The notes below the pieces were generated by a model. The model searched no databases. It worked only from the letters and a program-made list of their open reading frames with translations, and was not told the origin of the DNA. DNA of 64,000 nucleotides from Shewanella kaireitica. Its GTDB lineage: Bacteria; Pseudomonadota; Gammaproteobacteria; Enterobacterales; Shewanellaceae. This document shows positions 37,323-46,572 of this stretch, piece by piece. The stretch is taken from the NCBI RefSeq assembly GCF_023284045.1, contig NZ_JAKIKQ010000021.1:1-64000 (forward strand). The letters run 5' to 3'. Position numbers and translations under genes: made by a program. Positions within the stretch are counted from its first letter, which is position 1. Each line of letters begins with the position of its first letter.

Positions 37323-37352
37323 AAAAAAGCGAGCCTAGTCGGTTCGCTTTTT
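37323..37352. terminator. bidirectional terminator between rarD and the PH-like gene
   Basis: AAAAAGCGAGCC and GGTTCGCTTTTT form a stem with one G-T mismatch or wobble around a short loop. T-tracts follow in both directions, which suits the convergent genes on either side. Confidence 0.8.
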
Positions 37353-37380
37353 ATGATTGAGCTTAAACCCTATGTCGCTA

Positions 37381-37902
37381 TTACTTAAAATGGCTTAGCA
37401 GTGTATCGGGTTGCTCAAGGCTCAATAGTATCGGGTAACCTTGCACTGTCGGAAGCAGCACCACATGATCAGTTTCAGTGACTGCAACAAAAGCTTTCGA
37501 CTGACCAACTAAACTGAACCATCCTAATTGAAATCCGGGCATACCCACGCCATTAACCCGCAGATCAGGTTTAAATGCAGTATCAGCTCCAACAGACCAA
37601 TTTAATTGACGTATTCTAGCTACATCTACCTCTTCTATCGGTAGACTAAACCGATAAAATGGCACATCGACAGTAACCGAATCCGGCGTCACAATCAGTT
37701 TTGCGTCATTAACTTTATAGAACATCCAACTGAATGCTATGAACATCGGCATTAATACCGCAGCAATAACAACCTTACTGGTTTGCGGCAGCGCTTTATA
37801 ATATATATAAATCCCTATTCCAATTAGGCCGATGAGTAAGGCAATAAAGCTCAACGTACCGGTTGAGCCTAGAGGAGTAAGTGCAAAACTTTGAGTCATC
37901 AT
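37381..37902 (-). CDS. membrane protein with PH-domain-like C-terminus
   Basis: The 173-residue protein has two membrane segments (about 17-36 and 42-62). A beta-rich soluble part follows, AKLIVTPDSVTVDVPFYRFSLPIEEVDVARI through TDHVVLLPTVQGYPILLSL, resembling the bacterial PH-domain family fold. Function is unknown. The ATG at 37902 is preceded by AGGA; a second Met follows at once. It lies 77 bp downstream of argA and may be read with it. Confidence 0.6.
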   Translation of the reverse strand: MMTQSFALTPLGSTGTLSFIALLIGLIGIGIYIYYKALPQTSKVVIAAVLMPMFIAFSWMFYKVNDAKLIVTPDSVTVDVPFYRFSLPIEEVDVARIRQLNWSVGADTAFKPDLRVNGVGMPGFQLGWFSLVGQSKAFVAVTETDHVVLLPTVQGYPILLSLEQPDTLLSHFK

Positions 37903-37979
37903 CTAGTCCTGTCAATAAGGTAACCTTATCTTTGACTAGATGACATATTATGTCAAGCCGAGTCTTTTAGGATGTTCGT

Positions 37980-39299
37980 TTATAGATCCAACGCTAAAAT
38001 CTTCGACTTACGTTGGTAGTTGTAGAGCTGTTTCTTCTTTCCTGGTAACTCATCAACTTCAACAATATTAAAACCATGCTCTAAGAACCAGTGAATACTC
38101 CGCGTTGTCAGCGCAAATAATCTTGAATAACCTCTCACCCGCGCTTGGCTAATAATATTTTGCAGCAGCAAACTGCCCCTATCTGCATCTCGATATTCGG
38201 GGTGGACCACTAAACAGGCAAACTCACCAGCATTATCCTCTTCAAACGGATAAAATGCCGCACAACCAATCACTAAACTGTCGCGCTCAATCAGCATAAA
38301 CTGCTCAATTTCGACCTCTAACTGCTCTCTTGAACGGCGCACCAGTATGCCTTTTTCCTCCAGTGGACGGATAAGGTCGAGTATGCCACCGATATCCCGA
38401 ATAGAAGCACGACGCAGACGTTCGGCACTTTCTGTCACAATTTGGGTACCGATACCATCACGGGAGAAAAGCTCTTGCAGTAGAGCACCATCATCTAGAT
38501 AGCTAACAAAGTGGCAACGGCTTACGCCATTTCTACAAGCATCGATACTGGCTTGCAAAAATGCTTTTGTACTTAAACAAAGTGGCGCTTGTTCAGGTAA
38601 GTTATTAAGAATGGCTTGAGCATCTGTAGGCATCAGCTCAGCAAGCACTTCACCACCTTCATCCATAATCCCTTTATGGGCGCTAAAGCCAATCATCTTA
38701 TCGGCCTTGAGTTTTACCGCAATTTGGGTTGCAACCTCTTCAGCCGTTAGGTTAAAGCTTTCACCCGTTACTGATGCAGCCACAGGGCCCAACAATACAA
38801 TGCCACCATTATCCAGTTGACGCTTTAAGCCTTGGCTATCTATACGCCTTACTCTGCCGCTGAGACTGTAATCAACCCCGTCTTCTACCCCCAAAGGCTG
38901 TGCAATTACAAAGTTACCGCTAACTACATTAATCTGTGCCCCTTGCATAGGCGTGTTGCTCAAACTCATCGACAACCGTGCCGTAATATCAAGCTGTAAT
39001 GCACCTACGACCTGCTTAATGACTTTAAAGGTCTCTTCTTCGGTAATCCTCACACCATTGTAATATTCAGGGGTTAGGCTTTGTTGTGCTAACGCTTCAT
39101 CAATCTGCGGGCGAGCGCCGTGCACTAGGACGATTTTAATTCCTAGGCTATGCAATAACGCTATATCGTTAATAATGGCTTTAAACTGCGGCTGAGCAAG
39201 CGCTTCACCGCCAAGCATAACCACAAAGGTTTTACCTCTGTGGGCGTTAACATAGGAGGCTGAATGACGAAAACCATCGACGAGTTCTGTAGTACGCAC
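37980..39299 (-). CDS. argA: N-acetylglutamate synthase
   Basis: ArgA makes N-acetylglutamate from acetyl-CoA and glutamate, the first and feedback-inhibited step of arginine synthesis. The 439-residue protein joins an amino-acid-kinase-like domain (KTFVVMLGGEALAQPQF, VLVHGARPQIDEAL; residues 20-285) to a C-terminal GNAT domain (VVHPEYRDADRGSLLLQNII; about 295-435). It starts with GTG (39299) behind AAGGTGG. Two ArgR boxes lie upstream. Confidence 0.97.
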   Translation of the reverse strand: MRTTELVDGFRHSASYVNAHRGKTFVVMLGGEALAQPQFKAIINDIALLHSLGIKIVLVHGARPQIDEALAQQSLTPEYYNGVRITEEETFKVIKQVVGALQLDITARLSMSLSNTPMQGAQINVVSGNFVIAQPLGVEDGVDYSLSGRVRRIDSQGLKRQLDNGGIVLLGPVAASVTGESFNLTAEEVATQIAVKLKADKMIGFSAHKGIMDEGGEVLAELMPTDAQAILNNLPEQAPLCLSTKAFLQASIDACRNGVSRCHFVSYLDDGALLQELFSRDGIGTQIVTESAERLRRASIRDIGGILDLIRPLEEKGILVRRSREQLEVEIEQFMLIERDSLVIGCAAFYPFEEDNAGEFACLVVHPEYRDADRGSLLLQNIISQARVRGYSRLFALTTRSIHWFLEHGFNIVEVDELPGKKKQLYNYQRKSKILALDL

Positions 39300-39369
39300 G
39301 CTAAATCCACCTTATAAGTCTAAATAGACAGTCGCAATAATCTAGTTCATTGATAACACCCATCATAAT

Positions 39370-39408
39370 ATTGCATTTTAATTCAATTAAAAAGCATTTA
39401 TTTCCACC
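39370..39408 (-). promoter_or_regulatory. pair of ArgR boxes upstream of argA
   Basis: The first 18-bp box (39370-39387) has the core TGCATTTTAATTCA, one mismatch from the TGAATWWWWATTCA consensus. Exactly 3 bp later a second, weaker box (39391-39408) has the core AGCATTTATTTCCA, 10 of 14 positions. Two 18-bp boxes spaced 3 bp is the standard ArgR operator, so arginine repression of argA is expected. Confidence 0.75.
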
Positions 39409-39696
39409 AATTAAAGCAACATATATCGCAACAAAGCTATTAAACACAAAAGGTTTACCTTTAAAGTGCTGAATTCAAGAAAGTGAATAGTGTTGCAAGC
39501 TGTATCATGATGGCGGTGACATTGAGCGATATCGTAAACTCTGAAATGGTTGAGACTCTTAATTGAAACAGTGGGATGAAAATGAGGGTGAATAATGGCT
39601 ATCAGGCCAATAGCTGAAATTAGATAGTTACAGCCACTAAGATCATGATTTAATTGTTCTGCAGGAGTTTGGCGTCGTGGTAAATTTAAGCCAAAA
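39409..39696. other. intergenic, no gene seen
   Basis: This 288-bp stretch separates the argA operator from the terminator of rpmBG. No frame with coding character and no tRNA-like fold could be recognised. Confidence 0.5.
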
Positions 39697-39722
39697 AAAA
39701 GCCTCTATAAATAGAGGCTTTT
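39697..39722 (-). terminator. rpmBG terminator
   Basis: AAAAGCCTCTA (39697-39707) and TAGAGGCTTTT (39712-39722) form a perfect 11-bp stem with a TAAA loop. Read leftward it is followed by TTTT, giving a long T-tract. Confidence 0.85.
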
Positions 39723-39743
39723 GAAGATGCTTTAAACAAGTAA

Positions 39744-39917
39744 TTACTTGATTTTAGCTTCTTTGTACATAACGTGCTGACGGATAACAGGATCAAATTT
39801 CTTGATTTCCATCTTTTCAGGCATGTTACGCTTGTTCTTTTCAGTCGTGTAGAAGTGACCAGTTTTAGCGCTAGATACTAGCTTGATCTTCTCACGATTA
39901 CCTTTAGATTTAGCCAT
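39744..39917 (-). CDS. rpmG: 50S ribosomal protein L33
   Basis: The 57-residue protein [20 protein letters not shown]... continues with [23 protein letters not shown] and ends KEAKIK, matching L33. It lacks the CxxC pairs of zinc-binding L33 variants, so it is the zinc-free form. It follows rpmB by 6 bp, as in E. coli. Confidence 0.97.
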
Positions 39918-39923
39918 GGTTTA

Positions 39924-40160
39924 TTATACCTTCTCGCCGCGGGCACGAAGTTCAGCAACAACAACTTCAATACCTTTCTTATCGATGATACGCATACCTT
40001 TAGTAGAGATACGTAGCTTAACGAAACGCTTTTCAGTTTCTAACCAGAATCTGTGATTCTGTAGGTTAGGTAAAAAACGACGACGCGTAGCATTCTTCGC
40101 GTGCGAACGGTTGTTACCAACCATTGGTTTCTTGCCAGTTACTTGGCATACTCTTGACAT
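39924..40160 (-). CDS. rpmB: 50S ribosomal protein L28
   Basis: The 78-residue protein begins SRVCQVTGKKPMVGNNRSH and matches L28. The ATG at 40160 is chosen because it gives the family N-terminus and has GGAGAAG 6 bp upstream; the open frame extends five codons further without need. It is co-transcribed with rpmG from the promoter at 40252-40280. Confidence 0.97.
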   Translation of the reverse strand: MSRVCQVTGKKPMVGNNRSHAKNATRRRFLPNLQNHRFWLETEKRFVKLRISTKGMRIIDKKGIEVVVAELRARGEKV

Positions 40161-40251
40161 GTCAAACTTCTCCAAAACAATATATATAACGCTCGAGCAT
40201 TAATGTACCTCGAACACGGCCGTCGCCTGAGGCACACAACAGAGGGCGCAT

Positions 40252-40280
40252 TTTATACAGGATCTAAAATCAAAGATCAA
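40252..40280 (-). promoter_or_regulatory. rpmBG promoter
   Basis: On the minus strand TTGATC (40280-40275), a 17-bp spacer and TATAAA (40257-40252) are followed by a GC-rich discriminator (ATGCGCCC), as expected for a growth-rate-controlled ribosomal protein promoter. The leader to rpmB is about 85 nt. Confidence 0.7.
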
Positions 40281-40288
40281 GGGTTAGA

Positions 40289-40966
40289 TTAATCTATCCA
40301 CCCTCGTTCAGCGAAAGAAACTATCTCTCGATCGCCTACAACCATATGGTCCAGCAAGGAAACATCGATGGTTTGTAGTGCTTGTTTCAATCGCTCAGTA
40401 ATTCGTCTATCGGCTGTACTTGGCTCTGCAATTCCAGAGGGATGATTGTGACACACGATCACAGCCGCAGCCTTTTTCTCAAGCACCAAGCTCACCACAT
40501 CTCGTGGGTAAACCGACGCTGAGTTAATGGTACCCCTGAATAATTCAACGAATTGAATCACCCGATGCTGGCTATCAAGTAGTAAAATAGCAAACACTTC
40601 GTAGGCACGATCTCCCAATTGTCTCATTAAATAGTCTCGAGTTAAATCAGGATCCGATAAAATTTTGCCTCTTTTTAGATTTTCTTTCGAAATTCGCTTG
40701 CCAATCTCTACCGCAGCTTGCAATTGAGCAAACTTAACCGGGCCTATTCCGTCTAGCCGGCACACTTGTGCTTGAGAGGCTGTCAGCAAGCTTCTAAGCC
40801 CACCAAACTCCGTTATCATCATACGAGCAAGCTCTACGGCACTTAATCCCTTTAAACCAACTCTGAGCAATACAGCAAGTAATTCTGCATCCGACAGATG
40901 CTCTGCACCATTAAGTAGTAGTTTTTCTCTTGGTCCTTCACCCTGCGGCCAATCTTTAATTCCCAC
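40289..40966 (-). CDS. radC: RadC/YicR family JAB-domain protein
   Basis: The 225-residue protein has an N-terminal helix-hairpin-helix-like part (about 30-95) and a C-terminal JAB/MPN-type domain with the metal motif HNHPSGIAEPSTAD. Its role in the cell is still uncertain; the original DNA repair assignment is disputed. The GTG at 40966 is chosen because a perfect AAGGAGG lies 5 bp upstream and gives the usual N-terminus GIKDWPQGEGPREKLL; the frame stays open to 41029. It diverges from coaBC. Confidence 0.93.
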   Translation of the reverse strand: MGIKDWPQGEGPREKLLLNGAEHLSDAELLAVLLRVGLKGLSAVELARMMITEFGGLRSLLTASQAQVCRLDGIGPVKFAQLQAAVEIGKRISKENLKRGKILSDPDLTRDYLMRQLGDRAYEVFAILLLDSQHRVIQFVELFRGTINSASVYPRDVVSLVLEKKAAAVIVCHNHPSGIAEPSTADRRITERLKQALQTIDVSLLDHMVVGDREIVSFAERGWID

Positions 40967-41117
40967 AATAACCTCCTTGTCATTATTTCTAGTTGAGTAT
41001 GGTCGACAATTTACTAACTTGTTCATCAACTCAATTCGGAGTGTGATATCTTAGGCCGCAACGTCGACTGCACGGACAGTATTTAAATCCGTCAAAATGA
41101 TTATGGAAAGAGTAGCT

Positions 41118-42314
41118 ATGGGTTTGAAAAACAAGAAAGTACTTTTAGGAATTGGCGGTGGTATTGCAGCCTATAAATCTGCTGACTTAGTTCGCAAACT
41201 AAAAGATCGCGGCGCAGATGTTAGAGTGGTAATGAGCCAGAGCGCGCAGGAATTTATTACCCCACTCACCCTGCAAGCATTATCTGGCTATCCAGTCTCG
41301 ACCGATCTTCTTGACCCAAGCGCTGAAGCATCCATGGGCCATATTGAATTAGCTCGTTGGGCAGACTTAGTGATTGTGGCGCCAGCCACAGCGAATTTAA
41401 TTGCGCGCATCAGTAGCGGCATGGCTGATGAACTCATCACCACCACTTGCCTAGCCACCGAAGCGCCTATCGTGCTTTGCCCTGCAATGAACCAGCAGAT
41501 GTATCGCAATGCCGCAACCCAAGCCAATTTAGTCACCGTCGCTCAGCGTGGCATAGCGATTTGGGGCCCAGATTCAGGCTCTCAAGCCTGCGGAGAAGTT
41601 GGTCCCGGTAGAATGTTAGAGCCAGTGGCTATCGCTGAAAAAGCCGAACAGTTCTTTGGCCCTAAATTATTAGCTGGCATCTCTTTACTGTTAACAGCAG
41701 GGCCTACACGCGAAGCGATCGACCCAGTTAGGTACATCTCTAACCATAGCTCAGGCAAAATGGGCTTCTCTCTAGCGAGTGCCGCAGCAGCAATGGGCGC
41801 TAAAGTTACGCTAGTTGCGGGCCCCGTTAATCTAGCAACACCAGCGAATGTCGGCCGTATCGATGTTGAATCGGCACAAGAGATGCTTGATGCCGTGCTG
41901 CCAGAAGTGGAAAAAAACCAAATTTTTATCGGTTGTGCCGCAGTAGCTGATTATCGAATTGCGGATGTGGCCGAGAGTAAGATCAAAAAATCAGCTGAGC
42001 AGATGCAGCTTGCGCTAGTGCGAAATCCTGATATCTTAGCCAGCGTTGCCAGCCATCCAAAACGTCCGTTTACGGTTGGTTTTGCAGCAGAAACCAATAA
42101 TGTTGAGCAATACGCAAAAGGTAAACTTGAGCGCAAAAAACTTGATATGATTGCCGCCAATGATGTGTCGAATAGCAGCATTGGTTTTAATAGCGACGAT
42201 AACGCGCTTAGCGTCTTTTGGCATGATGGTGTAACCCACCTCCCCGCTGTCGACAAGCAAACTCTGGCCAAGCAATTACTGACCCTAATCGCAGAAAAAG
42301 TAAAAAATAAATGA
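41118..42314 (+). CDS. coaBC: bifunctional phosphopantothenoylcysteine decarboxylase/synthetase
   Basis: CoaBC carries out two steps of coenzyme A synthesis. The 398-residue protein has the N-terminal FMN-dependent decarboxylase (GIGGGIAAYKSADLVRKL, catalytic His region ASMGHIELARWAD, PAMNQQMY) and a C-terminal synthetase domain from about 190 (LLTAGPTREAIDPVRYISNHSSGKMG). The ATG at 41118 follows GGAAAGAG; upstream ATGs at 41097 and 41103 lack a ribosome-binding site. It overlaps dut by 4 bp. Confidence 0.96.
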   Translation: MGLKNKKVLLGIGGGIAAYKSADLVRKLKDRGADVRVVMSQSAQEFITPLTLQALSGYPVSTDLLDPSAEASMGHIELARWADLVIVAPATANLIARISSGMADELITTTCLATEAPIVLCPAMNQQMYRNAATQANLVTVAQRGIAIWGPDSGSQACGEVGPGRMLEPVAIAEKAEQFFGPKLLAGISLLLTAGPTREAIDPVRYISNHSSGKMGFSLASAAAAMGAKVTLVAGPVNLATPANVGRIDVESAQEMLDAVLPEVEKNQIFIGCAAVADYRIADVAESKIKKSAEQMQLALVRNPDILASVASHPKRPFTVGFAAETNNVEQYAKGKLERKKLDMIAANDVSNSSIGFNSDDNALSVFWHDGVTHLPAVDKQTLAKQLLTLIAEKVKNK

Positions 42315-42769
42315 AAACACCGATCGAACTAAAAATTCTCGACTCGCGCATTGGTACACAGTTTCCGTTACCCGCCTACGCGACTCCAGGTAGTGCAGGT
42401 ATGGATCTACGTGCAATCACTGATACTGCGCTCACCATACGACCAGGTGAAACCGTACTCATTCCAACCGGTATTGCTGTACACGTCGCGGATCCGAGCT
42501 TGGCAGCTATTATTCTGCCTCGTTCAGGCTTAGGCCATAAGCACGGTATCGTACTCGGTAACTTAGTTGGATTGATTGATTCTGATTACCAAGGTCCGCT
42601 AATGGTCTCTTGCTGGAATCGCGGCAGTGAGCCATTCACCATAGAGATCGGTGACCGCCTCGCGCAATTAGTATTTGTTCCTGTTGTGCAGGCAGAGTTT
42701 AAGCTTGTTGATGAGTTTGATAGCTCAGATCGCGGTGCAGGCGGCTTTGGCCATTCAGGCACAAAATAA
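42311..42769 (+). CDS. dut: dUTP diphosphatase
   Basis: Dut hydrolyses dUTP to dUMP, preventing uracil misincorporation and supplying dTMP synthesis. The 152-residue protein shows the trimeric dUTPase motifs: AGMDLRA (1), LPRSGLGHKHG (2), GLIDSDYQG (3), GDRLAQLVF (4) and the C-terminal RGAGGFGHSG (5). The start overlaps the coaBC stop as ATGA. Confidence 0.98.
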   Translation: MKTPIELKILDSRIGTQFPLPAYATPGSAGMDLRAITDTALTIRPGETVLIPTGIAVHVADPSLAAIILPRSGLGHKHGIVLGNLVGLIDSDYQGPLMVSCWNRGSEPFTIEIGDRLAQLVFVPVVQAEFKLVDEFDSSDRGAGGFGHSGTK

Positions 42770-42865
42770 TAACCACATTTAAGCACATCACTACATTTTA
42801 TGGACAGCACGGAGCGTTGTTTCCTTGCCGTCTCGCTCAGTAGTAATCGAGTGAAGGACTGATAA

Positions 42866-43459
42866 ATGGCTGCAAGCCCAAAGATTAATCGCCGCGAACA
42901 CATTCTACAGTGTTTAGCGACCATGTTAGAGACAAGCCCAGGACAACGTATCACTACTGCCAAATTAGCAGCGGAAGTCGGTGTGTCAGAGGCGGCGCTT
43001 TATCGCCACTTTCCGAGCAAAGCGCGGATGTTTGAAGGCCTGATTGAGTTTATCGAAGAGTCATTACTGTCTCGCATCAATCTCATCATGGATGAAGAGA
43101 AAGACACCATGAAACGCTGTCAGCAATTACTGCAACTACTGTTGGTTTTTGCCGAACGTAATCCAGGGATTTCACGGGTGCTCAATGGTGATGCGTTGTT
43201 GGGTGAAAACGAACGTTTACGCAGCCGAATTAGCCAGCTTTTCTCAAAGATAGAAACTCATCTGAAGCAGATTTTACGCGAGAAGAGTCTGCGCGAAGGG
43301 CAAGCCTTTAGCATTGATGAAGCTGTACTAGCCAACCTACTAATGGCGATTGCCGAGGGACGAATTGCCCAATTTGTCCGCAGCGAATTTAAGCTAAAAC
43401 CGACTAAGCACTTTAACGAACAGTGGACATTCGTGCAGCAGCAATTACTGCAGAGCTAA
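42866..43459 (+). CDS. slmA: nucleoid occlusion factor SlmA
   Basis: SlmA is a TetR-family DNA-binding protein that blocks FtsZ ring assembly over the nucleoid. The 197-residue product begins [19 protein letters not shown] and has the helix-turn-helix [20 protein letters not shown] near 30-50. The C-terminal ligand domain lacks an obvious pocket motif. The order coaBC-dut-slmA agrees with E. coli. Confidence 0.95.
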
Positions 43460-43478
43460 AAGCTAAATATCATAAAAA

Positions 43479-43505
43479 AAGGCAGCAGAGCAAACATGCT
43501 GCCTA
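43479..43505. terminator. hairpin after slmA, orientation unclear
   Basis: GGCAGCA (43481-43487) and TGCTGCC (43498-43504) form a 7-bp stem. A run of seven A residues precedes it on the plus strand, so a U-tract would form only in a leftward transcript, whereas slmA is read rightward. It may still act as a weak terminator or 3'-end stabiliser. Confidence 0.4.
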
Positions 43506-43608
43506 ATTGTACAAAACTGTTGCCCCCCCACTACTTTTGGTTTACTTTCCTCGTGTCTAATTATTGCAAATATCTATAAAAGCTAATATTTTTTCACAAG
43601 GAAGTTGT

Positions 43609-45573
43609 ATGAAACTCATTAAAACCATTGGCCTAGTATGCCTAGCTTGGCTAAGTTGCTACGCATCAGCAAAAACCAACGATGCAGCCAATTTATTCAG
43701 CCGTTCGGCTGAGTTCTCGCAAGTCAAAATATCTCCAGCAGGAGATTATCTAAGCGTGATTACCAAAAAAGATGGTAAAGCCATGCTACTTATCCTAAAA
43801 GCTGCAGATAGATCCCTAGTTCACGCCATTTTCTTTAAGGGTAATGCACAAGTCGGCCATTACGAATGGGTCAATGATGAACGGTTGGTGATGCAAAAAG
43901 AATATTTAAAAGGCTGGAGCGACCACCCGCTCTATTACGGCGAATTAATGGCAGTCAACGCCGACGGTTCTAAAGCAACTTACCTATTTGGTTACCAAGG
44001 AGGTGAACAGCAAACCGGCTCAAACCTGAAGAAAAACACCCCAATTCGCGCAACAGCCTATATCCTAGATCCACTACCAGAAGATGATCGTTATATGCTC
44101 GTTCAAGCGCTTCCTTGGGGGAGTGGCGGTAGTAATATGGCTGAGAATACTCAAAAAGTTTATCGCGTCGACGTATATAAAGGTCGACGCAAAAAAGTCG
44201 CAACTGCGCCCATCACCTACCCGAATTTCTTAACCGATCATGATGGCAACGTACGCTTTGTCAGTGGCACTCGAGATTACGTCAATTCAAAATTATATTA
44301 CCGAAATGACGGTAATTGGACAGATACTGATAAGTTAAATCTTGGCTTAGACGCCATAAAGCCAATTGCATTTAGCGATGACAAAGACAGCTTATATGTC
44401 ACCGCAAGCGAAGCTGGTAAACCAGCTGGCGTGTACTTAGTGAATATCAAAACCGGCGATAAAAAGCTCGTCAGCCAAGATAAAGTGGTAGATCCAAGCA
44501 ATGTATGGATTAATGCTATCAGCAAAAAGCTCTACGCTATTGAATATGAAAATGGTTACCCAACTTATGAGTTTGTCGATTCAAAAGACCCCTCAGCCAA
44601 AATCATTAAGCAACTTTTAGCGGCTCTACCGGGGCACCAAATCCATTTAGTTAGCCAAACAACCAGTGCTGATAAAATCATAATTAAAGCCTTCAATGAC
44701 CGTAATCCCGGCGACTACTACCTGTTCAATACCAAGGCAAAAAAACTAGAGTATCTGGTATCACAAAAGAAATGGCTAGATCCTGACCAAATGGCCGAAA
44801 TCAAACCGATTAAGTTTACCAGCAGAGATGGCGTAACAATACATGGCTACATAACCTTACCTCATGGTGTTGAAGCCAAAAACCTACCACTAGTCGTCAA
44901 CCCTCATGGTGGACCTCACGGCCCAAGAGACCGATGGGGCTTTGACCCACAAAACCAAATGATCGCCAGCCAAGGCGCGGCTGTATTGCAAGTCAATTTC
45001 CGCGGTTCAGGCGGCTACGGTAACAGCTTTGAGAATGCAGGCCATAAAAAGTGGGGCACAAATATTCAGTACGATATTATTGATGCCACTAAGTATGTTA
45101 TCGAGCAGGGCATGGTGGATAAAGACCGAATCTGTATTGTGGGTGGCAGCTTCGGAGGCTACTCCGCAATTCAAAGCTCAGCGATAGAACCAGATCTGTT
45201 TAAATGTGCTATAGGTTTCGCCGGGGTTTACGATCTGCAGCTCATGTTCGATGAAGGCGATGTACAAGGACGTCGTGCAGGTAAGCGCTACCTCAAAGAG
45301 GTGCTAGGTGAAAATGAAAGCATACTGCGTTCGATGTCACCAACCCACAATGTCGATAAGCTCAAGGCCAACATCATGCTAGTTCATGGCGGTGAAGATG
45401 AAAGAGCACCTATCGAGCAGTTCGAAGCACTCGAAGATGCCTTAAATGAGCACAAGTACCCGTTTAAGAAACTGGTTATGGATGATGAAGGACACGGCTT
45501 TTATGACGATGCGCATAAAGCCAAATACTACGACGAAATGCTGGGCTTCTTGAAAACCAATCTAAAATTGTAA
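43609..45573 (+). CDS. exported S9-family (prolyl oligopeptidase) peptidase
   Basis: The 654-residue protein has a signal peptide (about 1-21, MKLIKTIGLVCLAWLSCYASA). An N-terminal beta-propeller-like region follows (about 25-400), then an alpha/beta hydrolase domain. The catalytic triad is visible as S514 in GGSFGGYSA, D597 in GGEDERAP and H629 in EGHGF. Such enzymes cleave short peptides, often after proline or as dipeptidyl/acyl peptidases, in the periplasm; the exact specificity cannot be read. The ATG at 43609 follows AAGGAAG. It interrupts the E. coli-like order between slmA and pyrE. Confidence 0.9.
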   Translation: MKLIKTIGLVCLAWLSCYASAKTNDAANLFSRSAEFSQVKISPAGDYLSVITKKDGKAMLLILKAADRSLVHAIFFKGNAQVGHYEWVNDERLVMQKEYLKGWSDHPLYYGELMAVNADGSKATYLFGYQGGEQQTGSNLKKNTPIRATAYILDPLPEDDRYMLVQALPWGSGGSNMAENTQKVYRVDVYKGRRKKVATAPITYPNFLTDHDGNVRFVSGTRDYVNSKLYYRNDGNWTDTDKLNLGLDAIKPIAFSDDKDSLYVTASEAGKPAGVYLVNIKTGDKKLVSQDKVVDPSNVWINAISKKLYAIEYENGYPTYEFVDSKDPSAKIIKQLLAALPGHQIHLVSQTTSADKIIIKAFNDRNPGDYYLFNTKAKKLEYLVSQKKWLDPDQMAEIKPIKFTSRDGVTIHGYITLPHGVEAKNLPLVVNPHGGPHGPRDRWGFDPQNQMIASQGAAVLQVNFRGSGGYGNSFENAGHKKWGTNIQYDIIDATKYVIEQGMVDKDRICIVGGSFGGYSAIQSSAIEPDLFKCAIGFAGVYDLQLMFDEGDVQGRRAGKRYLKEVLGENESILRSMSPTHNVDKLKANIMLVHGGEDERAPIEQFEALEDALNEHKYPFKKLVMDDEGHGFYDDAHKAKYYDEMLGFLKTNLKL

Positions 45574-45585
45574 TGCTGCAAATAG

Positions 45586-45612
45586 AAAAACCGACTAATT
45601 TAGTCGGTTTTT
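45586..45612 (+). terminator. S9 peptidase terminator
   Basis: AAAAACCGACTAA and its complement ending in CGGTTTTT form a long stem with a T-tract immediately past the stop codon. Confidence 0.85.
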
Positions 45613-45792
45613 CTTATCCCCAATGCGTTTTTCGGTGTATATTTACAGCAAATCGCTGTATCCTCCGTGCTTCTTAGCGCCAAGGCAACGCGTTAATGCT
45701 CTATTATTACTGTTCAGCGATACCAGTCAAAATATGTGTCGCCACTTAAGAACACTGAGACAGTACCACTACCCGTTACAGTGGAGGACCTT

Positions 45793-46452
45793 ATGACATC
45801 AAAAGAAGCTATCCTCAGTGAATCAGCACAACTGGTTCAAACCGCTCTGCTTGAGCGTGGGCTTGAAACTCCAATGCTGCCCAGCGAGTTCACTCGCGAA
45901 GAGCGTAAAGAAAAAATAGAACATCATATGCGCGAGATCTTGACCTTAATGTCACTCGATCTGCGCGATGATAGTTTGGAAGAAACTCCACGCCGCATTG
46001 CAAAAATGTACGTTGATGAGATTTTTTCAGGTCTCGATTACGCCAATTTCCCAAAGATTACCGTCATTGAGAACAAAATGGGTTTCGATGAGATGGTTAA
46101 AGTTAATGACATTAGTCTAACTAGCACTTGTGAGCACCACTTGGTGACTATCGATGGTTTAGCACGGGTTGCTTACTTGCCACGTAAGAATATCATCGGT
46201 TTATCAAAGATTAACCGTATTGTGCGCTTTTTTGCTCAGCGTCCACAGGTGCAAGAACGTCTAACGCAGCAGGTATTAGTCGCTTTGCAAACTTTACTTG
46301 AGACCAAAGATGTAGCTGTAAAAATGGATGCGGTACATTACTGCGTGAAGTCTCGCGGCGTAATGGACTCAACCAGCTCCACCACTACTACAGCCTTGGG
46401 TGGGATCTTTAAATCTAATCCGGCGACACGGGCAGAATTTCTGAGTAATTAG
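45793..46452 (+). CDS. folE: GTP cyclohydrolase I
   Basis: FolE opens folate (and pterin) synthesis by converting GTP to dihydroneopterin triphosphate. The 219-residue protein has ETPRRIAKMYVDEIFSGLDY, the zinc-binding CEHHLVTIDG, LSKINRIV and AVHYCVKSRG. The ATG at 45793 is favoured over the open frame to 45736 because GGAGG lies 5 bp upstream and the start gives the family length. Confidence 0.97.
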   Translation: MTSKEAILSESAQLVQTALLERGLETPMLPSEFTREERKEKIEHHMREILTLMSLDLRDDSLEETPRRIAKMYVDEIFSGLDYANFPKITVIENKMGFDEMVKVNDISLTSTCEHHLVTIDGLARVAYLPRKNIIGLSKINRIVRFFAQRPQVQERLTQQVLVALQTLLETKDVAVKMDAVHYCVKSRGVMDSTSSTTTTALGGIFKSNPATRAEFLSN

Positions 46453-46486
46453 CCTAGGTTGATATACCCCGGTAATATCAGAACAT

Positions 46487-46520
46487 AAAAAAACGCTGCA
46501 TCATCCAATGCAGCGTTTTT
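46487..46520. terminator. bidirectional terminator between folE and pyrE
   Basis: AAAAACGCTGCAT (46489-46501) and ATGCAGCGTTTTT (46508-46520) form a perfect 13-bp stem with a 6-nt loop. T-tracts lie on both sides, serving the two convergent genes. Confidence 0.9.
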
Positions 46521-46572
46521 GTTATCTTAACTCGAAGTCACCCTATAATGTCCTAGTGACTATGGCCCTCTG

